A DNA stretch of 6,469 nt from Clostridiales bacterium (GCA_007134725.1 SLKF01000271.1:1-6469); one strand, 5' to 3'; shown: positions 1 to 6,177, counted from the first letter of the stretch. Notes: generated by a model not told the origin, from the sequence alone. Numbers and translations are program-made.

Positions 1-177
1 ATTTTAGAAAAGGATTTAACTGGAATAAAACTTCACGAGGAGATTATTCGATTAACTCAGGACCCAGAGCTCTTAAGGGAAATGGGAGCAAAAAATCGTT
101 CCTTGGCCCAGGATCAAACCGAAGAGGATCTCTATAGGTTAGTCGAAAGACTGTATAAAAAAGAAAAAACGGATTAG
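1..177 (+). CDS. murG: MurG C-terminal fragment (lipid II-forming GlcNAc transferase), 5' end outside window
   Basis: The reading frame is open from base 1 to the TAG at 175-177 and gives the last 58 residues. The peptide starts ILEKDLTGIKLHEEI and continues through a DPELLREMGAKNRSLAQ stretch. This matches the C-terminal helices of MurG, in which a loop ending in a conserved Leu is followed by a 'dp..l..m...a' helix and a final amphipathic helix. MurG is a GT-B glycosyltransferase on the inner face of the membrane. It adds GlcNAc to lipid I to make lipid II, the precursor used at the septum. The substrate-binding parts lie upstream and cannot be checked. The assignment rests on this tail plus the neighbour: murG just before divIB is the usual order in Firmicutes. 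Neither murB (between the two in Bacillus) nor murA is present here. Confidence 0.8.
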   Translation: MLEKDLTGIKLHEEIIRLTQDPELLREMGAKNRSLAQDQTEEDLYRLVERLYKKEKTD

Positions 178-185
178 GTGAACTT

Positions 186-1004
186 ATGAAAAAACTTTGG
201 CGGATATTTAAGGGATTATTATTATTTCTAGTCTTTTTAGGAATCATTTTTGTGCGGACTTTGCATATGGACACCCTGCTTTTAGACACGTTGAAAATAG
301 AAACTTCAGACCATATCACAGAAGAAGTTTTTCGAGAAATAACCCAAATTACCACACACCAGAACATCCTGAGATACAATTTGGAAGTAAAAGAACAGGC
401 GATTGAGGCTCATCCCTATATTCAAGAGGTGACAATTCAAAGAAAATATCCCAATACCCTTGAAATAAAGCTGAAAGAACGGGAGGAGTATGCTATAATA
501 CCTTATAATGGCAATTACTTATTTGTGGATCGGGAACTTTTTTTGTTGAGAATATCAGAATCCTATATGGCAGGAGAGGCACCGGTACTAAGAGAAGTAC
601 AGGTCCGAAACTTTAGCCTGGGAGATGCGGTTATTACGGAAAATGATGATCTTGTAAAATTCGCATTTGATGCCTATGAAGCTCTATCGGTATCTGGATT
701 TTTCTCGGATATAGCAGAGTTTTATTTAAATGAGGATGAGCTGATAGTAGAAACTACGGAGCACATTGATATTATCTTGGGTATGGAGATAGATCTACCC
801 TATACCCTCGTGGCAACGGAAGAAGTCTACAAGGATTTAATAAGCCGCAATCAGCGAAATGTATCGATTGTATCAAAATACAAAGAATATATATATGTAG
901 AATCAGGAACTTTTATGGAACAACGACAGTCTAACGTTGATGAAGAAGAATTGCCTGAGGAAACAGAATCAGAAATAGAAGAAGAGATGATAGGGGACGA
1001 TTAA
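186..1004 (+). CDS. divIB: Cell division protein DivIB/FtsQ (POTRA-domain septal protein)
   Basis: A 272-residue bitopic membrane protein. A short basic tail (MKKLWRIFKG) is followed by one hydrophobic segment at about 9-25, so the rest lies outside the membrane. Residues about 33-100 look like the FtsQ-type POTRA domain, ending in the typical RKYPNTLEIKLKEREE strand. The DivIB beta domain follows at about 101-245. The last 21 residues (252-272) are very acidic. The family acts in the late divisome with FtsL and DivIC to control septal peptidoglycan synthesis. The ATG at 186 is chosen because its Shine-Dalgarno AGGTGA (176-181) overlaps the murG stop codon, and because the hydrophobic segment begins directly after it. 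The 8-base gap suggests co-transcription with murG. Sequence identity across this family is low, so the call relies on architecture, the POTRA end motif and gene order. Confidence 0.9.
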   Translation: MKKLWRIFKGLLLFLVFLGIIFVRTLHMDTLLLDTLKIETSDHITEEVFREITQITTHQNILRYNLEVKEQAIEAHPYIQEVTIQRKYPNTLEIKLKEREEYAIIPYNGNYLFVDRELFLLRISESYMAGEAPVLREVQVRNFSLGDAVITENDDLVKFAFDAYEALSVSGFFSDIAEFYLNEDELIVETTEHIDIILGMEIDLPYTLVATEEVYKDLISRNQRNVSIVSKYKEYIYVESGTFMEQRQSNVDEEELPEETESEIEEEMIGDD

Positions 1005-1014
1005 TCCATTGTAT

Positions 1015-1036
1015 GGAGGTTAAGGATCAAGGGGGA
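1015..1036 (+). promoter_or_regulatory. Two successive Shine-Dalgarno sequences before the first DUF881 gene
   Basis: GGAGGT (1015-1020) is a stronger ribosome-binding match than GGGGGA (1031-1036), but it lies 23 bases from the ATG at 1044, too far to serve it. Five bases after GGAGGT there is ATC (1026-1028), in frame with the ATG and joined to it by six open codons. The same spacing pattern, TTAAGGAT after a GGAGG core, precedes the real ATG of nrdR. The ATC may be a former or very weak start codon. The ATG at 1044 is kept as the main start because ATC initiation is rare. Confidence 0.45.
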
Positions 1037-1043
1037 AGAAAGA

Positions 1044-1757
1044 ATGAAAGATTTGAAAAGCAAAATTATTTTAGGCGTACTCTCTATGGTTGTTGTGTTT
1101 ACCTTATCGGTTCAGTTTCAAACTATCCGAGATACCACAGGAGGAGAACTGCTTTCAACCCAGCGTTCCCAGGCACTGGCAATCGAACTCCGAAATCTTC
1201 AGGAAGAACGTGACCAACTAACTAATGAATTAACGGACCTGGAAAGTCGGCTACAGGAATACGAACAGACGGATGCCGATGAAAATTTGATTATTCAAAA
1301 TTTGCGACGGGATCTTCAAAGGTATCAATTGATCTCCGGTCATGTATCCGGACAAGGTCCTGGAATTACCGTTTCTATTGAAAGTCAGGAAGAAGAGGGA
1401 GAGTTCCTTTTGTATAATTATGATATTTTATTAGCACTGGCCAATAATTTAAACGCTGCCGGAGCCGAAGCCATAGAGATTAACGGTGAACGATATACCG
1501 CTTTAACAGAAATCTATTATGGATCGAATGCTATTCATATTAACGACCGACCCATTAGCCCCCCTTTTGAAATCAAAGCTATTGGACATGCAGACACTTT
1601 AGAAGCCGCTTTAAATATTCGTTATGGTATTATATGGGAAATTCGCCAATTCAGTGGTGTAAATGTTGAAATTATTAAAGAGGATAACCTATTTATTGAA
1701 AGGGCACACAGTATTATGGAATTTGAATATGCAGTGCCGGTGACGGGAAATGAATAA
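1044..1757 (+). CDS. DUF881 membrane protein, first of two tandem copies (YlxW/YlxX family)
   Basis: A 237-residue protein. A short basic N-terminus is followed by a single membrane helix at about 8-25, then a heptad-like region at about 45-95 (NLQEERDQLTNELTDLESRL) that probably forms a coiled coil. A DUF881 domain spans about 100-235. The domain shows GQGPGITVSI near 103-112, LLALANNLNAAGAEAIEING near 129-148, and a C-terminal FEIKAIGHADTLEAAL block. The position between divIB and sbp matches ylxW/ylxX of Bacillus. The biochemical role of this family is not established; location and topology suggest an extracytoplasmic part near the division apparatus. Unlike its neighbour it has EIYYGSNAI where the second copy has QIKCQGATI, so the cysteine is missing. 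It ends in tandem in-frame stops (TAA 1755-1757, TAG 1758-1760). Confidence 0.9.
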   Translation: MKDLKSKIILGVLSMVVVFTLSVQFQTIRDTTGGELLSTQRSQALAIELRNLQEERDQLTNELTDLESRLQEYEQTDADENLIIQNLRRDLQRYQLISGHVSGQGPGITVSIESQEEEGEFLLYNYDILLALANNLNAAGAEAIEINGERYTALTEIYYGSNAIHINDRPISPPFEIKAIGHADTLEAALNIRYGIIWEIRQFSGVNVEIIKEDNLFIERAHSIMEFEYAVPVTGNE

Positions 1758-1780
1758 TAGAATCTTAAGGAGTTTCGACT

Positions 1781-2500
1781 ATGAAAAACTCAAGGGATAA
1801 AATAATAATTGGGTTGACTGTTTTTTTTGTCAGTTTTATGTTAATTATCAATATTCGGAATACAGAACTGGACTATGATTTTATTCGACTAGAGACTGTT
1901 GAAGCCTTCAATGTTGAAATATCTGAAACCAAAGAAGCGATCGAAGCTCTGGAGGATTATATCGAACAAAAAAAATACCAAATTGAAGAATATCAAGCAG
2001 CGCTTCGGGACGGAACATTAGAAGATGTTCTTGCAGCGGAAGTAAGTAGACAAAAGATGAACAGTCACCTTACTTCACTAAAGGGTCCGGGGATAACGGT
2101 TACATTAGAGGATAGTGATCGAGAGTTGGAACAAGGGGAAGATCCTAATAATCTGATTATTCACGATTTGGACGTGCTAAACATTTTAAATGATCTGCGA
2201 AGAGCCGGAGCAGAAGCCTTGGCTATAAACGGTCAACGGGTGACCAGTCAAACCCAAATAAAGTGTCAAGGTGCAACCATCACCGTAAATGATGTGACTT
2301 ATGGACAACCTTTCATTATTGAAGCTATCGGAAATCCCGATACATTAAACGCAGCAATTAATGCTCCGACCTCCTATGCCTATATTCTACGGGAATATTA
2401 CGAACTACCGGTAGGATCGGAAATCAGTGATGAGATTTTAATCAATGCCTTTGATCGAGAGCCGGCATTGAATTATATTGAGATACAGGAAGGTGATTAA
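1781..2500 (+). CDS. DUF881 membrane protein, second tandem copy (YlxW/YlxX family)
   Basis: A 239-residue paralogue of the gene before it, with the same plan. It has a basic start (MKNSRDKI), a membrane helix at about 8-25, a charged helical and probably coiled-coil region at about 45-95, and a DUF881 domain from about 100. Family motifs are KGPGITVTLED (101-111), DLDVLNILNDLRRAGAEALA (129-148), QIKCQGATITVND (159-171) and FIIEAIGNPDTLNAAI (178-193). The only cysteine is C162, inside the third motif. The two copies have diverged strongly outside these blocks, so the duplication is old, as in Bacillus. The start at 1781 is set by AAGGAG (1767-1772), eight bases upstream. The gap to the previous gene is 23 bases. 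Function is unknown; an envelope or division role is inferred from context. Confidence 0.9.
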   Translation: MKNSRDKIIIGLTVFFVSFMLIINIRNTELDYDFIRLETVEAFNVEISETKEAIEALEDYIEQKKYQIEEYQAALRDGTLEDVLAAEVSRQKMNSHLTSLKGPGITVTLEDSDRELEQGEDPNNLIIHDLDVLNILNDLRRAGAEALAINGQRVTSQTQIKCQGATITVNDVTYGQPFIIEAIGNPDTLNAAINAPTSYAYILREYYELPVGSEISDEILINAFDREPALNYIEIQEGD

Positions 2501-2884
2501 ATGATTTTTGCAATTATTGGTATTTTAATGGGTATCGTTTTAGGTTTTTTAGTTCCGATTACTTACCCTCCCGGTTATTCCCTTTATATTTCAGTGGCGA
2601 TTCTAGCAGCACTTGATTCGGTTTTTGGAGCCTTTCGAGCAACGTTAGAAGAGAAATTTGATATAGAAATCTTTGTTTCCGGTTTCTTTGGAAATACGAT
2701 CTTAGCTGTGGCCTTAGCCTATATTGGAGATAAATTGGGAGTTCCTTTATATTATGCTGCAATCTTTGCTTTTGGGGGAAGACTTTTTCAAAACCTGGCA
2801 ATTATTCGACGCATTGGTATTCATCGTCTAAGAATTGCTAGGGGGATAAGCCGAACATCTGCAAAAAATAAAGCAAAAAATTAA
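2501..2884 (+). CDS. sbp: Small basic protein Sbp (DUF1290), multi-pass membrane protein
   Basis: A 127-residue hydrophobic protein with about three or four membrane segments (about 2-19, 27-45, 60-78 and 80-98) and a strongly basic tail (IRRIGIHRLRIARGISR onward). This is the DUF1290 pattern. Family-like blocks are the GYSLYISVAILAALDSVFGA stretch and the FRATLEEKFD loop. It is the partner found after the DUF881 genes in Bacillus and Clostridia. Its function is not known. The ATG follows the previous gene's TAA directly and in the same frame (GAT TAA ATG). The ribosome-binding site AGGAAGGTGA (2487-2496) lies within the upstream coding sequence, so translational coupling is likely. In Bacillus the next gene would be ftsA, but here a 144-base gap leads straight to ftsZ. 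Confidence 0.92.
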   Translation: MIFAIIGILMGIVLGFLVPITYPPGYSLYISVAILAALDSVFGAFRATLEEKFDIEIFVSGFFGNTILAVALAYIGDKLGVPLYYAAIFAFGGRLFQNLAIIRRIGIHRLRIARGISRTSAKNKAKN

Positions 2885-2909
2885 TTTTTTTTATTTTTTT
2901 TCAAAAAAA
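2875..2909. other. A/T tract with A6TTAAT6 palindrome (UP-element-like, no GC stem)
   Basis: 34 of these 35 bases are A or T; the exception is C2902. The tract contains a perfect 16-base palindrome (2875-2890) that spans the sbp stop codon. It also has a T7-C-A7 inverted repeat (2895-2909). It lies directly upstream of the proposed ftsZ promoter -35 element at 2910, where an UP element for the RNA polymerase alpha subunit would sit. There is no GC-rich stem, so it is not a convincing intrinsic terminator, and the upstream operon may read through into ftsZ. Confidence 0.5.
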
Positions 2910-2938
2910 GAAGGGTTTTGGAAAGTTGTGTTGAATTA
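2910..2938 (+). promoter_or_regulatory. Sigma-H-type promoter upstream of ftsZ
   Basis: GAAGGGTTT (2910-2918) matches the sigma-H -35 consensus RnAGGAwWW at every defined position but one (G for the A of AGGA). GTTGAATTA (2930-2938) matches the -10 consensus RnnGAATww fully. The gap is 11 bases, within the 11-12 expected. Transcription would begin near 2945, leaving a leader of about 85 bases before the ftsZ ATG. In Bacillus subtilis a sigma-H promoter also drives ftsAZ, and it supports the switch to polar division at the start of sporulation. A weaker vegetative-type promoter (TTGGAA 2918-2923, TATAAG 2942-2947, 18-base gap) overlaps it. The match is by eye against a remembered consensus. 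Confidence 0.6.
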
Positions 2939-2980
2939 TTGTATAAGGGACTAGTTTAACATACTATATCTTGAGATTAA

Positions 2981-3002
2981 ATATTTCTGGAATAAGAAAT
3001 AT
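2981..3002 (+). repeat. Inverted repeat in the ftsZ leader
   Basis: ATATTTCT (2981-2988) and AGAAATAT (2995-3002) are perfect reverse complements separated by six bases (GGAATA). The repeat ends 10 bases before the ftsZ ribosome-binding site (3013-3021). It could be a weak leader hairpin or a binding site for a dimeric regulator. The arms hold only one G/C pair each, so hairpin stability would be low and chance is a real alternative. Confidence 0.35.
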
Positions 3003-3028
3003 CCATACGTACAAGGGAGGTAATACTT

Positions 3029-4084
3029 ATGTTGGAATTTGATGTTGACATGGATCAATTCGCTCAAATAAAAGTTGTAGGCGTCGGTGGAGGCGGAAGC
3101 AATGCAGTAAACCGTATGGTGGAATCTGGCTTAAAAGGTGTAGAATTTATTGCGATAAACACAGATAAACAAGCTTTGTATTCTTCAAAAGCTGAACATA
3201 AATTACAGATCGGTGAAAAGCTGACAAAAGGACTGGGAGCCGGAGCAAACCCGGAGATTGGACGAAAAGCTGCTGCAGAAAGCAAAGAAGATATTTATCG
3301 CAGGTTGGAAGGTGCGGATATGGTTTTTGTAACCGCAGGAATGGGAGGCGGTACCGGTACAGGAGCTGCCCCTATCGTATCGGAAATTGCAAAGGAAATG
3401 GGAATATTAACCGTAGGGGTTGTAACAAAGCCTTTTACCTTTGAGGGGAAAAAACGGATGTCTCATGCCCAAATAGGTATTGATGAACTTCGAGCAAAGG
3501 TGGACACTTTGGTTACCATTCCCAATGACCGATTGTTACAGGTCATTGAGAAGAAAACCACCATGCTGGATGCTTTTAAAATAGCTGATGATGTCTTAAA
3601 ACAAGGTGTACAGGGGATATCGGATTTGATTGCTGTTCCCGGACTTGTGAACTTGGACTTTGCAGATGTGAAAACCATTATGTTAGAACAGGGACTAGCC
3701 CACATGGGTATCGGTAGCGCTGTGGGAGAAAACCGAGCCTCAGAAGCCGCGAAACAGGCTATTCAAAGTCCATTGCTTGAAACATCAATAAAAGGAGCAA
3801 AAGGCGTGTTGTTGAATATTACCGGTGGTGCGGGATTAGGTCTTTTTGAAGTTAATGAAGCTGCAGAAATTGTTACAGAGGCTGCAGATGAAAATGCCAA
3901 TATTATATTTGGTGCCGTGATCAATGAAGAATTAGAAGATGAGTTAAGAATCACGGTAATTGCTACAGGATTTGATAATGCACCTCTTAAAGAAGAGGAA
4001 GTTAATAGAGAAGAAAAATGGATAGAAGAAAAGAAAAAAGAGGATTCTTTAGATATTCCTGTGTTTCTACGGAGAAGAAGATAA
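3029..4084 (+). CDS. ftsZ: Cell division GTPase FtsZ
   Basis: A 351-residue tubulin homologue that polymerises with GTP into the cytoplasmic Z-ring and recruits the divisome. Seen directly: the nucleotide loop GVGGGGSN (18-25), AINTD (42-46), the tubulin signature [12 protein letters not shown] (104-115), the T7 catalytic loop NLDFAD (208-213) that completes the active site of the next subunit, and the C-terminal peptide [12 protein letters not shown] (340-351) that docks FtsA, SepF and similar partners. The linker between core and C-terminal peptide is only about 23 residues, highly charged and Glu/Lys-rich. This is shorter than in Bacillus FtsZ and explains the modest total length. The start is fixed by AAGGGAGGT (3013-3021), seven bases before the ATG. 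ftsA is absent upstream. nrdR follows after 21 bases, probably on the same transcript. Confidence 0.98.
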   Translation: MLEFDVDMDQFAQIKVVGVGGGGSNAVNRMVESGLKGVEFIAINTDKQALYSSKAEHKLQIGEKLTKGLGAGANPEIGRKAAAESKEDIYRRLEGADMVFVTAGMGGGTGTGAAPIVSEIAKEMGILTVGVVTKPFTFEGKKRMSHAQIGIDELRAKVDTLVTIPNDRLLQVIEKKTTMLDAFKIADDVLKQGVQGISDLIAVPGLVNLDFADVKTIMLEQGLAHMGIGSAVGENRASEAAKQAIQSPLLETSIKGAKGVLLNITGGAGLGLFEVNEAAEIVTEAADENANIIFGAVINEELEDELRITVIATGFDNAPLKEEEVNREEKWIEEKKKEDSLDIPVFLRRRR

Positions 4085-4105
4085 AGTTGTCTAGGAGGAT
4101 TAAGG

Positions 4106-4576
4106 ATGAATTGTCCATTTTGTTCCCATGAAGAATCAAAAGTCGTGGATTCGAGACCTACCGATGAAGGACAGGCGATTCGTAGAAGAAGAGAGTGCGG
4201 TAACTGTAAAAAGCGTTTTACCACCTATGAAAAGATTGAAGAACTTCCTTTGATTGTTGTTAAAAAAGGAGGAACCCGAGAGTCTTATAATCGCAGTAAG
4301 GTTATGAACGGAATCATCCGATCCTGTGAAAAACGACCGGTATCCCTTCAAGATATTGAAGAAATGGTGGATGAAATCGAAAAAAACTTATATAATTCCA
4401 TGGAGAAGGAAATAAACACGAAATTCATCGGGGAATTAGTTATGGATAAGCTTAAAAAAACCGATGAAGTGGCGTATGTCCGTTTCGCATCCGTATATCG
4501 GGAATTCAAAGATATCAGCACCTTTATGGAGGAATTGAACAAATTACTAAAAGATCCGGACACTAGCAAAAGCTAG
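4106..4576 (+). CDS. nrdR: Transcriptional repressor NrdR (ribonucleotide reductase regulator)
   Basis: A 156-residue protein of normal family length. It has an N-terminal zinc ribbon with the four ligands C3, C6, C31 and C34 (MNCPFC and [12 protein letters not shown]), and the conserved [10 protein letters not shown] and IRRRREC segments between them. An ATP-cone domain follows at about 49-139, including [16 protein letters not shown] and the closing [15 protein letters not shown]. NrdR senses ATP/dATP through the cone and represses ribonucleotide reductase genes at NrdR boxes. No nrd genes lie in this window, so it must act in trans. The start is set by TAGGAGGA (4092-4099), six bases before the ATG. 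In many clostridia nrdR sits a few genes after ftsZ, with spoIIGA, sigE and sigG between them; here it follows ftsZ directly. Its last codons lie inside the transcription terminator. Confidence 0.97.
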   Translation: MNCPFCSHEESKVVDSRPTDEGQAIRRRRECGNCKKRFTTYEKIEELPLIVVKKGGTRESYNRSKVMNGIIRSCEKRPVSLQDIEEMVDEIEKNLYNSMEKEINTKFIGELVMDKLKKTDEVAYVRFASVYREFKDISTFMEELNKLLKDPDTSKS

Positions 4577-4589
4577 TGTTTTTTCTTTT
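4560..4589 (+). terminator. Intrinsic terminator overlapping the 3' end of nrdR
   Basis: ACACTAGC (4560-4567) pairs perfectly with GCTAGTGT (4572-4579) around an AAAA loop. TTTTTCTTTT follows (4580-4589). The whole left arm and half of the right arm are nrdR codons, and the TAG stop (4574-4576) lies in the right arm. It should end the ftsZ-nrdR transcript, and a clear promoter for the next gene starts about 40 bases later. Confidence 0.88.
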
Positions 4590-4627
4590 GTTCTAGTAAT
4601 TTGCCAAAGGTTAAGTTGCATATTAGG

Positions 4628-4656
4628 TTTACAGTGAAGGTGGAAGACTGTATAAT
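4628..4656 (+). promoter_or_regulatory. Housekeeping (sigma-A-type) promoter for the DUF512-der unit
   Basis: TTTACA (4628-4633) matches five of six -35 positions, and TATAAT (4651-4656) is a perfect -10, with the ideal 17-base spacer. Transcription would start near 4663, giving a leader of about 98 bases before the TTG at 4761. Its place just after the nrdR terminator supports it as the start of a new transcription unit. Confidence 0.85.
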
Positions 4657-4678
4657 AGAAAGGATTGTTATGTGGAAG

Positions 4679-4724
4679 AATAAAATTATGATATAATAAA
4701 AATGCATTTAAAAGAAATTTTATT
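4679..4724 (+). repeat. A/T-rich inverted repeat in the leader of the DUF512 gene
   Basis: AATAAAATT (4679-4687) and AATTTTATT (4716-4724) are perfect reverse complements. They enclose a second TATAAT (4692-4697, without a good -35) and a 10-base palindrome AAATGCATTT (4700-4709). The arms contain no G or C and the loop is 28 bases, so a stable RNA hairpin is unlikely. I see no known riboswitch pattern in this leader. Confidence 0.25.
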
Positions 4725-4760
4725 TGTGTTTACAAAAATAGGTATAAGAAGGTGTTTTAA

Positions 4761-6161
4761 TTGGAACATGCAGTGATCAATCGAATAAACAAGGTATTCC
4801 CCGATAGTATAGGTGCAGAGATGAATATTGAAGTAGGGGATATCTTACTGAATATTAATGGACAGTCAATTAGCGATATTATAGAATACCGTTATTATAT
4901 CTCCGAGGAATATCTGGAAATGGATATACAAAAGAACAACGGGGAAATCTGGACTTTGGAAATTGAGAAAGAGTATGATGAAGATCTGGGCTTGGAGTTT
5001 GAGAATCCCATTATCGATCAGTCGAAAAATTGTCAAAATCAATGCATCTTTTGTTTTATCGATCAGCTCCCGAAGGATATGAGAAATACTTTATATTTTA
5101 AGGATGATGATTCCCGATTATCCTTTTTACAAGGGAACTACATCACGCTTACGAACATGAAGGATGAGGAGATTCAAAGAATCATTGACTATCGTATCAG
5201 TCCTATCAATCTATCGGTTCATACTACGGATCCCGATCTTCGGATTCAAATGCTTAATAATAAAAAAGCAGGGAATATTTTATCGGTGATGAAAAGTTTT
5301 AATGAACATCAAATCAAAATGAATTGTCAAATTGTTCTTTGTCCCGGGGTAAATGATGGGGAAAACTTAAATCAGACCATTGCAGATTTAAAAGAACTGG
5401 AACATATCCAAAGTACTGCTATTGTTCCTGTGGGTCTTACAAAATATCGGGAAGGCCTTTTCCCGATGGAACCCTATGGTCAACATGCTGCGACGAAGGT
5501 TATTGATCAAGTGGAATCTTGGCAAAGCATTATTCTAAAAGAGAAAGGAAGACGGTTTGTGCATTTGTCCGATGAATTCTATATTTTGGGCGATGGAAAC
5601 TTTCCCAAGGTAGAAGATTATGAAGGTTTTCCACAAATTGAAAATGGTGTGGGACTCGTTACAAAGTTTCAAGCGGAAGTTGAAGAGGTCTTAGCTCAGA
5701 GACGTACAACTCTTTCGAAGGATGTTCAGTCCCAGAAAAAAAAGTCGGAGGATAGAAAAAAGAGGGTGAAAGTTCAGCTTATTACCGGGACCTTAGCTAA
5801 AGATTTTATGGAAAATATCGCAAATAAAATTCGTGAAAATATGGCATCTATTGAAATTGAAGTTATCCCGGTCAAAAATCGCTTTTTTGGAGAAACCATA
5901 ACCGTAAGTGGTTTGGTAACCGGAGGAGATATTCTTGAAACCATAAAAAATAGAGAAACAAAGAAAAGCGGAGAAAATGATTTTAATACCGTAATGATGA
6001 TTCCTAAAGCCATGTTAAAAGCAGAGGAGAATATTTTCTTGGATGATCTTACGTTAAAAGATTTGGAAAAGGAACTCGGAAAAGAGATTGTAATTTCTCA
6101 AGTAGAGGGTAAGGATTTTGTAAACAAATTATTAAGAATAATAGAAAAATATCAAAATTAA
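4761..6161 (+). CDS. PDZ / radical-SAM-like / DUF512 protein of unknown function
   Basis: A 466-residue, soluble-looking protein in three parts. Residues about 2-68 form a PDZ-like domain with [19 protein letters not shown], the usual carboxylate loop and 'GD.il.ing' motif. Residues about 85-275 look like a radical SAM core whose cluster motif CX3CX2C is C91, C95 and C98 (CQNQCIFCF), followed by [10 protein letters not shown] and LSVHTTDP blocks and an LCPGVNDG turn. The DUF512 region runs from about 276 to 466, with [23 protein letters not shown] and VTGGD motifs. This architecture is widespread in clostridia and cyanobacteria, but I know of no assigned substrate or reaction. The start is TTG at 4761, set by GAAGGTG (4748-4754). 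The next in-frame ATG (4821) would remove a third of the PDZ domain. It is co-directional with der, 16 bases apart, which suggests but does not prove a link to ribosome assembly or translation. Confidence 0.9.
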   Translation: MEHAVINRINKVFPDSIGAEMNIEVGDILLNINGQSISDIIEYRYYISEEYLEMDIQKNNGEIWTLEIEKEYDEDLGLEFENPIIDQSKNCQNQCIFCFIDQLPKDMRNTLYFKDDDSRLSFLQGNYITLTNMKDEEIQRIIDYRISPINLSVHTTDPDLRIQMLNNKKAGNILSVMKSFNEHQIKMNCQIVLCPGVNDGENLNQTIADLKELEHIQSTAIVPVGLTKYREGLFPMEPYGQHAATKVIDQVESWQSIILKEKGRRFVHLSDEFYILGDGNFPKVEDYEGFPQIENGVGLVTKFQAEVEEVLAQRRTTLSKDVQSQKKKSEDRKKRVKVQLITGTLAKDFMENIANKIRENMASIEIEVIPVKNRFFGETITVSGLVTGGDILETIKNRETKKSGENDFNTVMMIPKAMLKAEENIFLDDLTLKDLEKELGKEIVISQVEGKDFVNKLLRIIEKYQN

Positions 6162-6177
6162 TTTAAGGGGTGATAAA

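Noticed and set aside
44..379. 111-codon reverse-strand open frame across murG and divIB
   Set aside because: It runs antisense to two recognised genes and its translation is low-complexity, with many Ser, Phe and Asn residues.
1013..1213. Short forward open frame beginning at the ATG inside the divIB-DUF881 gap
   Set aside because: The GGAGGT lies at and just after this ATG instead of before it, the frame overlaps the DUF881 gene, and the peptide has no family features.
2885..2909. T-rich run after sbp as an intrinsic terminator
   Set aside because: There is no GC-containing stem before the T-run; the only pairing is A/T.
2918..2947. Vegetative promoter TTGGAA-18-TATAAG before ftsZ
   Set aside because: Both boxes are imperfect and the site overlaps the better sigma-H match. 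It remains possible, but is not strong enough to list on its own.
3763..4224. 153-codon reverse-strand open frame across the ftsZ end and nrdR start
   Set aside because: It overlaps two certain genes, its protein shows no recognisable motif and is rich in Ser and Leu as expected of an antisense shadow, and I see no convincing ribosome-binding site.
4560..4579. ACACTA...TAGTGT ends resemble an NrdR box, next to nrdR itself
   Set aside because: The repeat is 20 bases long instead of 16, there is no second box at the usual spacing, and a T-run follows directly. A terminator explains it fully.
4692..4697. Second TATAAT in the DUF512 leader
   Set aside because: No acceptable -35 lies 16-18 bases upstream (TTGTTA is 21 bases away), and the promoter at 4628-4656 is clearly better.
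4729..4734. Second TTTACA close to the DUF512 start
   Set aside because: No -10 element follows at suitable spacing; TATAAG at 4743 is only 8 bases away.
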